64,000 bases of DNA from UBA11872 sp965198285. GTDB lineage: Bacteria > Chloroflexota > UBA11872. Location: NCBI GenBank assembly GCA_965198285.1, contig OZ240251.1, positions 1,674,001-1,738,000 on the forward strand, in the 5' to 3' direction. Of the stretch, positions 16,382 through 26,236 are shown one piece after another; within the stretch, counting starts at the first letter, position 1, and each line of letters begins with the position of its first letter. Made by a program: the position numbers and the translations under genes. The notes below the pieces were generated by a model. That model was given only the letters and a program-made list of their open reading frames with translations, made no database searches and was not told where the DNA came from.

Positions 16382-17869
16382 CTAGAGCAGGCCAGTGCTT
16401 ACGGCCGACTGTGCCCAGCCCAGCAGGCCGCCGCCGACGATCCCGAACGCCACCGTGGCGCCGGCCGTGGCCGCGATCACTGCCGAGTGGGTGTCGGCCA
16501 CAACCGCGCTTGCCGGTACCGACCCTTCGGCTGCCGGGACGCTCTCGTCCGCATCCTGCATGAACATCATCACGACAACCCGCAGGTAGTAGAAGGCCGA
16601 GACGACCGACGTTACGACCAGCACAACGGCCAGCCAGCCGAAGTTGGCGTCGACGGCGGATTGCAGGATGTAGAGCTTGCCCAGGAAGCCGGAGAGCGGC
16701 GGAACGCCGGTCAGCGAGAGCATGAAGATGGCCATGGCTACGGCCGGTAGCGGCGCTCTCTGCGCCAGACCGCGGAATGCCGAAATGTCGTTGCTGCCCG
16801 TCTGGGTTTCCACCACGTAGGCCACGGCGAACGCTCCAAAGGTCATGAAGGCGTAGACGAAGCCGTAGAACAGCACCGACGGGATGCCGATAAACGTCGC
16901 GGCGTCACCCGTCTGGCTAACCGCGGCCAGCCCGACCAGCATGTAGCCCGTGTGGGCGATGCTGGAGTAGCCGAGCAGGCGCTTCACGTCGCTTTGGGCA
17001 ATGGCGGCCAGGTTCCCCAGGATCATCGTCGCGGCGGCGATAACCGCCAATGCGATGGCGATGTTGGCGGCGAGCGGCTCAAACGCCAGCGTGACCACGC
17101 GCGCCAGCAAGGCCATGGCGGCGACCTTGGGGCCAACGGAGATGAACGCGGCCGCCGGCGTGGGGGCGCCCTGGTAGGCGTCGGGCGTCCAGGCGTGGAA
17201 CGGCACGGCGGCGACTTTGAAGCCCATCGCCACCAGGATCAAGCCCAGAGCGAACAGCGTCCACGGGGTTTCTCCGTGGGCCATGAGCCTGGCGGCCGTT
17301 TCCGCCAGGTTGGTCGTGCCGGTCAGGCCGTAGGTCCAGGCAATCCCGTAGACCAGGATGGCCGAGGCGAACGCACCGAGTGCGAAGTACTTCATGGCGG
17401 CTTCCAGCGACTCGCGCCGGAAGCGAGTGAGGCCAACGAGCACGTAGACCGGCACCGCCATGGTCTCGATGGCAATGAAGGCGGTCGCCCAGTCGGCCGC
17501 GCCGACCAGCAGCATCATGCCAAGCAGTGAGAACTCGAGCAGCGCGGCGAAATCGGTCAGCGGCGCGGTCGAGAACCGCTGCGCGGCGAACACAATGGCC
17601 AGCGAGGCCAGGATTAGGAAAAGTGTGCGGAAGAACGTGGAGTAGCCATCGACCACAAGCTGGCCGGCAAAGACCTGGACGGCGGCGTTGTCGGCGGGCG
17701 CGCGCATGAACATGAACAGCGCGGCCGCGCCGTTGCCGAGAAGCGCCAAGCTGACGCTCGTCCAGCGCCGGTCGCCGCGCGTAATCGCGGCCCACAGCAG
17801 CAGCGCCAGGGCGGTGCCCAGCACGATCAACTCAGGAATGACGTATCCGAGATCCGCAGGTTCGATCAT
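16382..17869 (-). CDS. nuoN: NADH-quinone oxidoreductase subunit N
   Basis: A 495-residue antiporter-like subunit of the complex I membrane arm, with about 14 hydrophobic helices. Conserved pieces include IETMAVPVYVLVG, FKVAAVPFHAWTPDAYQGAP (with the Lys and His of the proton channel) and SDVKRLLGYSSIAHTGY. It is the last gene of the nuo series, three bases after nuoM. The C-terminal portion carries an extra Ser/Ala/Val-rich loop (DADESVPAAEGSVPASAV) before the final helix. Confidence 0.95.
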   Translation of the reverse strand: MIEPADLGYVIPELIVLGTALALLLWAAITRGDRRWTSVSLALLGNGAAALFMFMRAPADNAAVQVFAGQLVVDGYSTFFRTLFLILASLAIVFAAQRFSTAPLTDFAALLEFSLLGMMLLVGAADWATAFIAIETMAVPVYVLVGLTRFRRESLEAAMKYFALGAFASAILVYGIAWTYGLTGTTNLAETAARLMAHGETPWTLFALGLILVAMGFKVAAVPFHAWTPDAYQGAPTPAAAFISVGPKVAAMALLARVVTLAFEPLAANIAIALAVIAAATMILGNLAAIAQSDVKRLLGYSSIAHTGYMLVGLAAVSQTGDAATFIGIPSVLFYGFVYAFMTFGAFAVAYVVETQTGSNDISAFRGLAQRAPLPAVAMAIFMLSLTGVPPLSGFLGKLYILQSAVDANFGWLAVVLVVTSVVSAFYYLRVVVMMFMQDADESVPAAEGSVPASAVVADTHSAVIAATAGATVAFGIVGGGLLGWAQSAVSTGLL

Positions 17870-17872
17870 CGT

Positions 17873-19357
17873 TTACCCGGCCAGCCCGGCGGTGGTGGCG
17901 CTCAGCAGGCGCACGAACGTGTCCGGCAGGATGCCGACCCAGACGACGAGCACGCCCAGGCCAACGAATGTGACGACCTCGGTGCGATTCACGTCCGGGA
18001 TGGTAGCCAGCGCCTGGTTGCGCAGCCGGCCCAGCGCAACGCGCTGGAACATCCAGAGCATGTAGGCGGCGGCCAGGATCACGCCGAGCGCGGCCAGAAC
18101 GCCAACGCCGGTCGCGTAGTCGAACGCGCCCACCAGCACCAGGAACTCACCCACGAAGCCGCTCAACAGCGGCAGCCCGAGCGACGCCAGCATGAAGAAT
18201 CCGAAGAGCGCCGTGTACACCGGCATGCGCGGCGCCAGCCCGCCTAGTTCGTCGATGCGGCGGGTGTGCGCGCGCTCGTAGATCACTCCGACGGCAAAGA
18301 AGAGCGCGGCGCTTACGACCCCGTGGCTAAGCATCAGTACCAGCGCTCCGTCGATACCGGTCTGGGTGGCGGTGAAGATGCCGAGCGTGACAAAGCCCAT
18401 GTGGCTGACGCTCGAATAGGCCACGAGCTTCTTCAGGTCGGGCTGAACCATGGCCACCAGCGCGCCGTAGACGATGGCCACCAGCGATAGCGCGACCATC
18501 AGCCCGCGGGCTTCGTCCACGGCTTCGGGCGTCATGGGTAGCAAGAAGCGCAGGAAGCCGTAGGCCCCCATCTTCAGCAGCACGCCTGCCAGCACCATGC
18601 TGCCGGCGGTTGGCGCTTCGACATGCGCATCCGGCAGCCAGGTGTGGAACGGAAACATGGGCACCTTGATTGCAAACGCCAGGAAGAAGGCCACGAACAC
18701 CCAGCGCTGCAGCACCTGCGAGGCCCCGGCCATTTCTTCAGGAATCGCCTCGATGTCAAACGTGCCGGTGTTCAGGCGGAGGGCCAGGATCGCCACCAGC
18801 ATCAATACGCTGCCGGAGAAGGTGTAGAGGAAGAACTTGACCGTGGCGTAGATGCGGCGCTCGTGCCCCCAGACCCCGATCATCAGGTACATCGGGATCA
18901 GCACCATCTCCCAGAAGACGTAGAAGAGGATGAAGTCGAGGGCGACGAAGACGCCGAGCATTGCCGTCTGGAGGGCGATCAGCGCTACGAAGAACTCGCG
19001 CTCACGCCGGCGGATTGTCAGCCAGCCGGCCGCTACAACCAGCGGGCCGAGGATGCCGGTCAGCAGGACCATCAGGATGGACACGCCGTCCACGCCGAGC
19101 TTGTAGGAGATGCCGAGCGCGGGAATCCAGGGCGCGGTCTCCACGAACTGATAACTGGCGGCCTCGTGATCGAACGTGACCGTGACGATGATGGCGAGTA
19201 CGGCCTGCACGAGGCTGGCGCCCAGCGCCCCGAGGGCGATGGCGTTGCGGCTGCGCGCCAGCACGATCACGGGCAGTCCGATCAGCAGCGGCAGCCAAAG
19301 CGCCAGGGAGAGGATCGGGAAATCGAGGGCGGCTTCGCCGGTTGTCATGCCGTTCAT
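17873..19357 (-). CDS. nuoM: NADH-quinone oxidoreductase subunit M
   Basis: A 494-residue proton-pumping antiporter-like subunit with about 14 transmembrane helices. WEMVLIPMYLMIG contains the conserved Glu of helix 5, KVPMFPFHTWLPDAHVEAPT the channel Lys/His, and DLKKLVAYSSVSHMGFV the broken-helix lysines. The ATG overlaps the nuoL stop by four bases. Of the three large antiporter-like subunits it sits in the middle of the membrane arm. Confidence 0.96.
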   Translation of the reverse strand: MNGMTTGEAALDFPILSLALWLPLLIGLPVIVLARSRNAIALGALGASLVQAVLAIIVTVTFDHEAASYQFVETAPWIPALGISYKLGVDGVSILMVLLTGILGPLVVAAGWLTIRRREREFFVALIALQTAMLGVFVALDFILFYVFWEMVLIPMYLMIGVWGHERRIYATVKFFLYTFSGSVLMLVAILALRLNTGTFDIEAIPEEMAGASQVLQRWVFVAFFLAFAIKVPMFPFHTWLPDAHVEAPTAGSMVLAGVLLKMGAYGFLRFLLPMTPEAVDEARGLMVALSLVAIVYGALVAMVQPDLKKLVAYSSVSHMGFVTLGIFTATQTGIDGALVLMLSHGVVSAALFFAVGVIYERAHTRRIDELGGLAPRMPVYTALFGFFMLASLGLPLLSGFVGEFLVLVGAFDYATGVGVLAALGVILAAAYMLWMFQRVALGRLRNQALATIPDVNRTEVVTFVGLGVLVVWVGILPDTFVRLLSATTAGLAG

Positions 19358-21273
19358 CTAAAGAGCACCAAGCTGCCAACGGTAAGCACCAAACCGACCA
19401 CCATCAAGAGTGCGTAGTTCTGGGCCTGGCCGGTCTGGAGGCGACGGACCTGACCGGCTGTGAAGCGCGAGAGGTAGCCAACACCGTTGACGATGCCGTC
19501 GATCACACCGGCGTCAAAGCCCCACGAGAGCATCGCCGTGGCCCTGGTGAAGGCCACACCGAATCCGTCGCCGATGTGATCCATATACCACTTCTGACGG
19601 AAGAGCGTCTCGGCGCCCGGCGCGACCCGGCGCGCCAGCGCGGGGATGCCCATCCCTCGGCTGTAGGCGCCCAAGGCCAGCAGCAGGCCGCCGCCGGCCG
19701 CCGCCGTGGAGACAAGCGCGAGGACAAGTGTCGCGGGCGGTCCAGTACCTTCCAGGTGAACGATTCCGGCCGCATGCTCAAGGTAGCCGTGGATGATTCC
19801 GTGCTCCGGCGGGATGCCCAGCACGACGCCCGCAAGCGCCGCGCCGGCTGCGAGAACAATCAAAGGCAGGGTCATCACCCAGGGCGACTCATGCGCGTGG
19901 GCGTGCAGCTCCGCGTTGCGGGGCCGGCCATGGAACGTCTTGACGATCAGGCGGAACGTGTAGAACGCAGTCATGACGGAAACCGCCAGGCCGGTCACGA
20001 AGAAGACCCAGTAGATACCGGCGCCGTGATCCGCGGAGAGCGAGCTACCGGGATCGGCGGTTGCCTTGAGGTGCGTGAGGGCCAGAATTTCATCCTTACT
20101 CCAGAACCCGGCCAGCGGAAAGATCGCGGCCAGCGCCAGCCCGCCCACGATGAACGTGGCGTAGGTGACGGGGAGCTTGCGCCACAAGCCGCCCATCTGG
20201 CGCATGTCCTGTTCATCGTTCAGCGCGTGGATCACGCTGCCCGATCCAAGAAACAGGAGGGCTTTGAAGAACGCGTGCGTTGCCAGGTGGAAGATTGCGA
20301 CTGTGTAGGCGCCCACCCCCACCGCCAGAAACATCAGGCCGAGCTGACTGACGGTCGAGTAGGCCAGCACGCGCTTGATGTCGGTCTGCGTGAGGGCAAT
20401 GGTGGCGGCCAGGAAGGCCGTGAAGGCGCCCACCGCGGCCACCAGCACCAGCGCCTCGGGCGCCAGCGAGTAGATGGGGTTAAGGCGGACGACCAGGTAG
20501 ACGCCGGCGGTGACCATGGTTGCGGCGTGGATCAGCGCGCTGACCGGGGTCGGGCCTTCCATGGCGTCGGGCAGCCACACGTGCAGCGGGAATTGCGCCG
20601 ACTTGCCCATCGCGCCGATGAACAGCAGGCACGCGATGGCGGTGACCATGCGTGCGTCCGCAGCGCCCAAACCGTCGAAGATCTCCCGGTAGCGCAGCGT
20701 TCCGAACTCGTGGAACGCCAGAATGATTCCAATTGCGAATCCGAAGTCACCGATTCGGTTGACCAGGAACGCCTTGGTGGCGGCCGTGTTGGCGCTGTCC
20801 CGCTCGTACCAGTACCCGATCAGCAGGTACGAGCACAGCCCCACCATCTCCCAGAAGATGAAGAGTTGGAGCAGGTTGTCCGAGATGACCAGCATGATCA
20901 TGCTGAACACGAACAACGGGATCCAGGTGAAGAACCGCGGCTTGTTCGGGTCGTGGGCCATGTAACCGACCGCGTACATGGAAACCAACGTGCTCACGCC
21001 GGTGACGACCAACAGCATCACGATCGTGAGTGCGTCCGTCAGGAACGCAATCTCGATGTTGAAGCCGCCGCTGGCGATCCACTGGTAAAGCACCGACGAG
21101 TCTTTGTCGGAGCCTGCGCTTTCGATCCAGAGCGCCACCGTGGCCGCGAACGATCCCAGAATCGCGAGCGTCGAAACCCAGCCCGTCCAGCGCGGGCCGC
21201 GCCGCCCCGCCAAGCCATTGACCGCAAAGGCCAGTAACGGCAACAGGGGAATGATCCAGGGCGCGTTCAGCAT
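19354..21273 (-). CDS. nuoL: NADH-quinone oxidoreductase subunit L
   Basis: A 639-residue distal antiporter-like subunit. FWEMVGLCSYLLIGYW and KSAQFPLHVWLPDAMEGPTP are the canonical proton-channel segments, followed by TDIKRVLAYSTVSQLG. The C-terminal region has LFRQKWYMDHIGDGFGVAF, leading into the long lateral helix that runs along the membrane arm. It begins 31 bases after nuoK. Length and motifs are complete. Confidence 0.96.
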   Translation of the reverse strand: MLNAPWIIPLLPLLAFAVNGLAGRRGPRWTGWVSTLAILGSFAATVALWIESAGSDKDSSVLYQWIASGGFNIEIAFLTDALTIVMLLVVTGVSTLVSMYAVGYMAHDPNKPRFFTWIPLFVFSMIMLVISDNLLQLFIFWEMVGLCSYLLIGYWYERDSANTAATKAFLVNRIGDFGFAIGIILAFHEFGTLRYREIFDGLGAADARMVTAIACLLFIGAMGKSAQFPLHVWLPDAMEGPTPVSALIHAATMVTAGVYLVVRLNPIYSLAPEALVLVAAVGAFTAFLAATIALTQTDIKRVLAYSTVSQLGLMFLAVGVGAYTVAIFHLATHAFFKALLFLGSGSVIHALNDEQDMRQMGGLWRKLPVTYATFIVGGLALAAIFPLAGFWSKDEILALTHLKATADPGSSLSADHGAGIYWVFFVTGLAVSVMTAFYTFRLIVKTFHGRPRNAELHAHAHESPWVMTLPLIVLAAGAALAGVVLGIPPEHGIIHGYLEHAAGIVHLEGTGPPATLVLALVSTAAAGGGLLLALGAYSRGMGIPALARRVAPGAETLFRQKWYMDHIGDGFGVAFTRATAMLSWGFDAGVIDGIVNGVGYLSRFTAGQVRRLQTGQAQNYALLMVVGLVLTVGSLVLFR

Positions 21274-21304
21274 CCGGACGTCCTCACACGTGACAAAAGC
21301 ACTT

Positions 21305-21604
21305 TCACCCGCTCAGGCTGTCGAGTTGGTCCACGTTGACAACCGGATACACCCGGCTGAGGGCCACCAGGATCGCCAGCCCGATCGCCACTTCGGCGGC
21401 GGCAACGGTCAGCGAGAACACCACAAGAATGAATCCCGCCTGATCGTTCAGGTAGGCGGAGAAGGCCGCCAGGGTGACATTGGCACCCTGGAGCATGAGT
21501 TCGATACACATCAGCATCACGATCGCGTTGCGGCGTATCAGCACGCCGGTTGCGCCCAGGGCGAAGAGCAGGGCACCGACGACCAGGAAACCGTTCAGCA
21601 TCAT
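21305..21604 (-). CDS. nuoK: NADH-quinone oxidoreductase subunit K
   Basis: A 99-residue subunit with three transmembrane helices. MLMCIELMLQGANVTLAAF carries the conserved Glu of helix 2, and VAAAEVAIGLAILVALSRVY the second Glu of helix 3; both lie in the proton path between the quinone site and the antiporters. The start overlaps the nuoJ stop by four bases. Confidence 0.96.
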   Translation of the reverse strand: MMLNGFLVVGALLFALGATGVLIRRNAIVMLMCIELMLQGANVTLAAFSAYLNDQAGFILVVFSLTVAAAEVAIGLAILVALSRVYPVVNVDQLDSLSG

Positions 21605-22236
21605 CGAGCGGACTCTTCCAGCACCGGCTCGGGCTGACCGCTCTGCGCATCAGCTTCGTCTGCGGCTTCGCCGCCGGCTGCTTGTGCGAAGTCGGCCTGC
21701 TCGTGCGACTCGATGCGGCGCGCCAGCACGATGGCGCCGATGGTCGCCGCAGTCAGCATCACGCTGGCTGCCAGGAAGGGCAGCGTGTATTCGTTGAACA
21801 GCACCACAGCCAGGGCCTGCGTGCTGCCGCCAAGTTCGGACACGGTGGCGGGCGGGAAGGTGCCCTTGATCGATTCGCTGATCTCTGGCGTGCCCAGGCT
21901 TACGATCACCGCCTCGACGGCCAGCAGAATCCCCAGCGGGATGCCCAGCCAGATCTGGCGGTGCGTGACCCGCTCTTCGGGCAGGCGCCGCATGTCCAGC
22001 ATCATGAGTGTGAATAGGAACAGCACCACGATGGCGCCGGCGTAGATGGCGATCTGGGCCACCGCCAGGAAGCCGGCGCCCAGGATCACAAACAGCCCCG
22101 CCACGTGGAAGATAACGGTGACGAGGGAGATGGCCGAGTGCACGGGGTTGCGCGCGGCCAGCATGATGACGCCGGCGGCGACGGCGGCAATCGCCAGGTA
22201 CCAGAAGGCGACGGTGGTCTCGAGGTTGTCAGCCAT
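21601..22236 (-). CDS. nuoJ: NADH-quinone oxidoreductase subunit J
   Basis: A 211-residue, five-helix membrane subunit. The core LVTVIFHVAGLFVILGAGFL and QIAIYAGAIVVLFLFTLMML matches the family. I start at ATG 22236 (ADNLETTVAFWYL); a longer frame to 22275 adds a basic leader. A Glu/Ala/Asp-rich hydrophilic tail of about 35 residues follows the last helix and looks lineage-specific. Confidence 0.93.
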   Translation of the reverse strand: MADNLETTVAFWYLAIAAVAAGVIMLAARNPVHSAISLVTVIFHVAGLFVILGAGFLAVAQIAIYAGAIVVLFLFTLMMLDMRRLPEERVTHRQIWLGIPLGILLAVEAVIVSLGTPEISESIKGTFPPATVSELGGSTQALAVVLFNEYTLPFLAASVMLTAATIGAIVLARRIESHEQADFAQAAGGEAADEADAQSGQPEPVLEESAR

Positions 22237-22301
22237 ACCGTTCCGTAGTCCTGGCCGCCGGCCCCTGGGAACCAAAGGTTCGGTGCACGTGATCGTCCGC
22301 G

Positions 22302-22793
22302 TCAGCCACGTTCGAACCAGTTCGCGATGGCGGCGCCCGGCCCGATGTTTTTCTGCTCGACCTCCCGGTTGGCCTGGTCGCTCTCGTAGATTTCGATCAT
22401 CTTGAGGCCGTCAATCAAGAGGCCGCGGCGGTCTTCGGTGATCAGGTGAAAGTCGTGCGTGCGCTGCAGCGCGTCGACCGGGCAGGCCTCGATGCAGAAG
22501 TAGCAAAAGACGCAACGGCCCACGTCGAAGAGATAGCGGTCGACGAAGCGCGTGCCGTCGGCGTTCTCGCTGGTATCCACGCGGATGACGTCGTTGGGGC
22601 AGGCGGTTTCGCACAGGCCGCAGCCCACGCACGTCATGCCGCCGGTCACTTCGTCGCGACGCATGCCGACCTGTCCGCGAAAGCGGTACGAGATATCCCG
22701 CAACTGCTCGGGGTAGAGGACGGTCGCCGGCTTGCGGCCGGTGACCATCAGCATGGTCTTCAGTCCCTTCATCACGCCAGAACCGAGTGGCAT
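22302..22793 (-). CDS. nuoI: NADH-quinone oxidoreductase subunit I
   Basis: A 163-residue ferredoxin-like subunit with two [4Fe-4S] binding sets: C55, C58, C61, C65 in CVGCGLCETACP and C94, C97, C100, C104 in CVFCYFCIEACP. These are clusters N6a and N6b, which pass electrons towards N2. N2 is held by NuoB, whose gene is not in this locus. It begins four bases after nuoH ends. Confidence 0.96.
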   Translation of the reverse strand: MPLGSGVMKGLKTMLMVTGRKPATVLYPEQLRDISYRFRGQVGMRRDEVTGGMTCVGCGLCETACPNDVIRVDTSENADGTRFVDRYLFDVGRCVFCYFCIEACPVDALQRTHDFHLITEDRRGLLIDGLKMIEIYESDQANREVEQKNIGPGAAIANWFERG

Positions 22794-22796
22794 TCG

Positions 22797-23798
22797 TTAG
22801 CTCCAGGCCATCCGTAGACCGGCCGCGATGAGAAGGTTCACCACGCCGATCGGAATCAGAATCTTCCAGCAGAAGTTCATGAGCTGGTCGTAGCGGAATC
22901 GCGGCTGCGTGGCCCGCAGCAGGAAAAACACAAACATGAACACGCTGCATTTCAGCACGAACCAGAACACGCCGGTGAGCCCTTCCAGCCCGGGAATCGT
23001 CCAGCCGCGCCAACCACCAAGGAATAACGTGGTGACAAGGGCTGACATGAGCAGCATGTTGGCGTACTCGGCCATGAAGAAGAAGGCCCAGCGCATACCG
23101 GAGTACTCGACGTGGAAGCCCGCGACCAATTCCGACTCGGCTTCCGGTAGGTCAAACGGAGCGCGGTTCGTTTCGGCCACGGCGGCGATTAGGAAGAGCA
23201 GGAAGCCGATCAATTGCGGAACGATGAACCAGAGCCCGGCCTGCGCGTCCACGATGTCGATCAGGCTCAGGGAGCCGCTGTAGATGATGACGGCCAGCAC
23301 GCCTAGACCCATGACCAGTTCGTAGCTGATGATCTGCGCACTCGAGCGCAGTGCTCCCAGATGGGCGTACTTGCTGTTGGACGACCAGCCCGACAAGACG
23401 ACGCCGTAGACGCCAAGCGAGCCCATCGCCAGGAAGAACAGGATGCCGACGTTGAGATCGGCGATCCACAAGCCGATCGTGCGACCAACTTCAACTTCAG
23501 GACCGAATGGGACGATGGCCCAGGCCGCCATGGCCGGCACGACCATCATCACGGGCGCGAACCAGTAGATGCCCTTGTCGGACTTGGCGGGGATCATGTC
23601 TTCCTTGATCCCCAGCTTCAGCCCGTCGGCCGCAGTCTGGAGCGTGCCGCGCCAGCCCACGCGGTGTGGGCCAAAGCGGGACTGCATGCGGCCAAGCACC
23701 CAACGCTCCAACAGCACCAGCGGCATGGCGCCAATTGCAAAGAGCAAGAAGACCGCCAGGACCTTGATTATCAAGATCAGCCAAGCCCAAAAGTCCAT
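22797..23798 (-). CDS. nuoH: NADH-quinone oxidoreductase subunit H
   Basis: A 333-residue, eight-helix subunit that forms much of the quinone chamber. LLERWVLGRMQSRFGPHRVGW, RAPFDLPEAESELVAGFHVE (the acidic loop lining the chamber) and YSGMRWAFFFMAEYANM are conserved. Three bases separate it from nuoG. The many charged residues expected of the E-channel are present, so the membrane heel looks functional. Confidence 0.96.
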   Translation of the reverse strand: MDFWAWLILIIKVLAVFLLFAIGAMPLVLLERWVLGRMQSRFGPHRVGWRGTLQTAADGLKLGIKEDMIPAKSDKGIYWFAPVMMVVPAMAAWAIVPFGPEVEVGRTIGLWIADLNVGILFFLAMGSLGVYGVVLSGWSSNSKYAHLGALRSSAQIISYELVMGLGVLAVIIYSGSLSLIDIVDAQAGLWFIVPQLIGFLLFLIAAVAETNRAPFDLPEAESELVAGFHVEYSGMRWAFFFMAEYANMLLMSALVTTLFLGGWRGWTIPGLEGLTGVFWFVLKCSVFMFVFFLLRATQPRFRYDQLMNFCWKILIPIGVVNLLIAAGLRMAWS

Positions 23799-23800
23799 GC

Positions 23801-26236
23801 TCAGGCCTTGCTCACGCGCACGGCAGTGCCGTCGGGGGCTCGCGGGTCAAGCTGACGGGGCGCTGCTTCCAGGAATCGGTCGGGAAGGCTCACCACGCCC
23901 GACGGTACGCGCCGGGCCACGAGCGCCTTCAAATTGACTTCACCGCCCGCGGATGCCACGTGCACTCGGTCGCCATGTGCGATCTGGAGTCGCTCGGCAT
24001 CGTCGGGATTCAATTCGGCCACCGCGTCGGGAAGCATCACGGTAAGGCTGGGTGCGTGCCGTCCGGCCACGCCCGCCGTATAAAGGTGTTGCTCGGTCGC
24101 CAGCACCAGCCTGTCGCCATTCAGGGGCGGTAATTCGGCGCCATTCATGGCGACGGCTCGGCGGGACCCCGGAATTGACGGTGGCATGGAGAGCGTGGCC
24201 AGCTCGGCTGAAATCGGCTCGTGGCTGCGCCAGCCGAAGTCGGCGCCCATGGCGGCCGCGATGCGCGCCACGACTTCCCAATCCGGTCGAGCCTCGCCCA
24301 CGGGAGGAATCGCCGGCTCGAGCCGACCCAGCCGGCCTTCGAAGTTCGTGAAGTGGCCGCCTTTTTCAGCAAACGAGGCGCCCGGGAGCACGACGTCAGC
24401 CACTTCGGTCGTTGCGTTCATGAAGATGTCTTGCGCGATCACCAGGGATGCGTCGCGGAGGGCCGCGCGCATTCCGTCGGGATTGGCGGCGCCGCCCACA
24501 ACGTCTTCGCCCATCACGTAGAGCGCCTGCATTGGACCTTCCACGAAGTCACCGAACGGCAGGCCCGGTTGGTCGCTGAGGGCAACGCCCCAGGCGTCGG
24601 CAACCTGGCTTCTCGCGTGCGCATCGGAGAGCGGGCGGGCGCCGGGCAACAGGTCGGGCGCCATGCCCACGCGGAAGGTTCCGACCGAGTTGGCGCGCTC
24701 AGGCAGGGGGAACAGCTTCACGCCGTCGCGCGCCAGCGCCAGATTGGCGGCGGCCTGCGCGATCTTGGCCGCCCGGCCCAGCGTCCAGATGCCGGTGTCC
24801 CAAGCGACGGCCACAGACTCCGCTGAGCCGACCAATCGGCTGATTTCATCAAACGTCGCGGCGTCGACGCCGGTCATCTGCTCAGCGCCGTCCGCCGGAC
24901 TGCCGGCCAACGCGCTGAGGAAGGCAGCTTCGGCGCCCGGACGCACGCGCGCCGTGACATTGGCGAAGTCGTCGAGACCGCTGGCGAGTCGGGTGGCAAC
25001 CACCAGCTTTCGGCCGGCGTCACGGGCCGCCTGCTTGATGTGTGCCCCCACCACGTTATGCGTCTGCCCAATGTCCGCGCCTACGACCAGGATCAGGTCA
25101 GCCGCCAGCAGTTCGCTCTGCGTGTGGGGTCCGACTTCGCTCCCCAGCACCGCGCGTAGCGTGCGGGCGGTGGCGTGCAGGCCGCTGTCCTGGCTGTACA
25201 CGTTGTTCGTGCCAAGCACCGCGCGGGCAAAGCGCTGGAGGGTGTAGTTGTCCTCGTTGGTCGTGTTGGGCGATCCGACCACACCCACGGCGCCGGCGCC
25301 GTGGGCGTCCAGTACGTCGCGCAGCCCGGTAGTGATTGCGTCCAGGGCCGCTCGCCAGCTCACCGGCCACAGCACGCCACCGCGGCGAACCATCGGCTGA
25401 GTGATTCGGTCCTCGCTGTTAACGAAGGAGTGGCCGAAGAAGCCCTTCGCGCAGAGGATGCCGCGCCCCGGGTCTTCCAGGCCATTGGTGCGCGTTCGAA
25501 CCACCGCGCCGTGTCGCGACTCCACCAGCAGGGAGCACCCGACGGCGCAGTGAGGGCAAGTGGACGCGGCCTTTTCGGTTTGCCAACTCCGCGCCGCGTG
25601 TTTGAACGGGCGGCTCAGCAAGGCGCCGACCGGACACGTCTCAATGCACATCCCGCAGCGTTCGCAGTCCATGAACTCGTGCTGTGCCGGGGCGATGAAG
25701 GTCCCCACGCTGCGCTCCACGAAGTCCAGGGCGTGCACGCCGATCTGCTCGTCGCACATGCGTACGCAGCGACCGCAGAGGATGCAGCGATTGTGGTTGA
25801 TGAGGATGACCTCGTTGAGGATCTCCTCCGGGTGCGCCTTGGGGACGGTTTCGTAGGGACTTTGGTGAATCTCCTGGTCGAACACCTCGTCCTGCAGTTC
25901 GCAGGTTCCCGCCTGGTCGCAATAGGGGCAGTCCAGGGGATGGTGCTGGAGTTGCAACTCAATCACGTGCTTGCGCACGTCCCGGATGCTTTGGCTGTTG
26001 GTTACCACCGTCATGCCATCGCCGGCTGGCGTGGTGCAGGAGGCTATCGGACGCGGCGGCCCGGGTTGCACCTCGACCACGCACATGCGGCAGGCGCCGT
26101 AGGGCTTCAATCGCGGGTCGGTGCAGAGGGTCGGAATCTCGACGCCAATGGACTCACAGGCTTGCAGCACGGTCGCGCCGCGCGGCACCTGCACCTCAAC
26201 GCCGTCGACCGTGAGCGTGACGGTATCGGAATTCAT
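23801..26236 (-). CDS. nuoG: NuoG-type iron-sulfur/molybdopterin-fold subunit with extra ferredoxin cluster
   Basis: An 811-residue protein. The N-terminal [2Fe-2S] domain has C38, C49, C52, C67; then H98, C102, C105, C111 form the N5-type site. Two full four-cysteine sets follow (C150/153/156/160 and C190/193/196/200). Textbook NuoG has only three close cysteines plus one distant in this position, so this looks like the double-ferredoxin layout of NAD-linked formate dehydrogenases and [FeFe] hydrogenases. CPHCAVGC (226-233) marks the N7-type cluster before the molybdopterin-oxidoreductase fold. The partner genes nuoE and nuoF, expected between nuoD and nuoG, are missing. The start overlaps nuoD by four bases. 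I keep the name NuoG because of the operon; a formate-dehydrogenase-like origin is possible. Confidence 0.88.
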   Translation of the reverse strand: MNSDTVTLTVDGVEVQVPRGATVLQACESIGVEIPTLCTDPRLKPYGACRMCVVEVQPGPPRPIASCTTPAGDGMTVVTNSQSIRDVRKHVIELQLQHHPLDCPYCDQAGTCELQDEVFDQEIHQSPYETVPKAHPEEILNEVILINHNRCILCGRCVRMCDEQIGVHALDFVERSVGTFIAPAQHEFMDCERCGMCIETCPVGALLSRPFKHAARSWQTEKAASTCPHCAVGCSLLVESRHGAVVRTRTNGLEDPGRGILCAKGFFGHSFVNSEDRITQPMVRRGGVLWPVSWRAALDAITTGLRDVLDAHGAGAVGVVGSPNTTNEDNYTLQRFARAVLGTNNVYSQDSGLHATARTLRAVLGSEVGPHTQSELLAADLILVVGADIGQTHNVVGAHIKQAARDAGRKLVVATRLASGLDDFANVTARVRPGAEAAFLSALAGSPADGAEQMTGVDAATFDEISRLVGSAESVAVAWDTGIWTLGRAAKIAQAAANLALARDGVKLFPLPERANSVGTFRVGMAPDLLPGARPLSDAHARSQVADAWGVALSDQPGLPFGDFVEGPMQALYVMGEDVVGGAANPDGMRAALRDASLVIAQDIFMNATTEVADVVLPGASFAEKGGHFTNFEGRLGRLEPAIPPVGEARPDWEVVARIAAAMGADFGWRSHEPISAELATLSMPPSIPGSRRAVAMNGAELPPLNGDRLVLATEQHLYTAGVAGRHAPSLTVMLPDAVAELNPDDAERLQIAHGDRVHVASAGGEVNLKALVARRVPSGVVSLPDRFLEAAPRQLDPRAPDGTAVRVSKA

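Noticed and set aside
19342..21237. A 631-codon frame opposite nuoL
   Set aside because: Antisense to a strongly conserved gene; its composition (very rich in H, R, Q, E, G) is the usual mirror of high-GC coding sequence.
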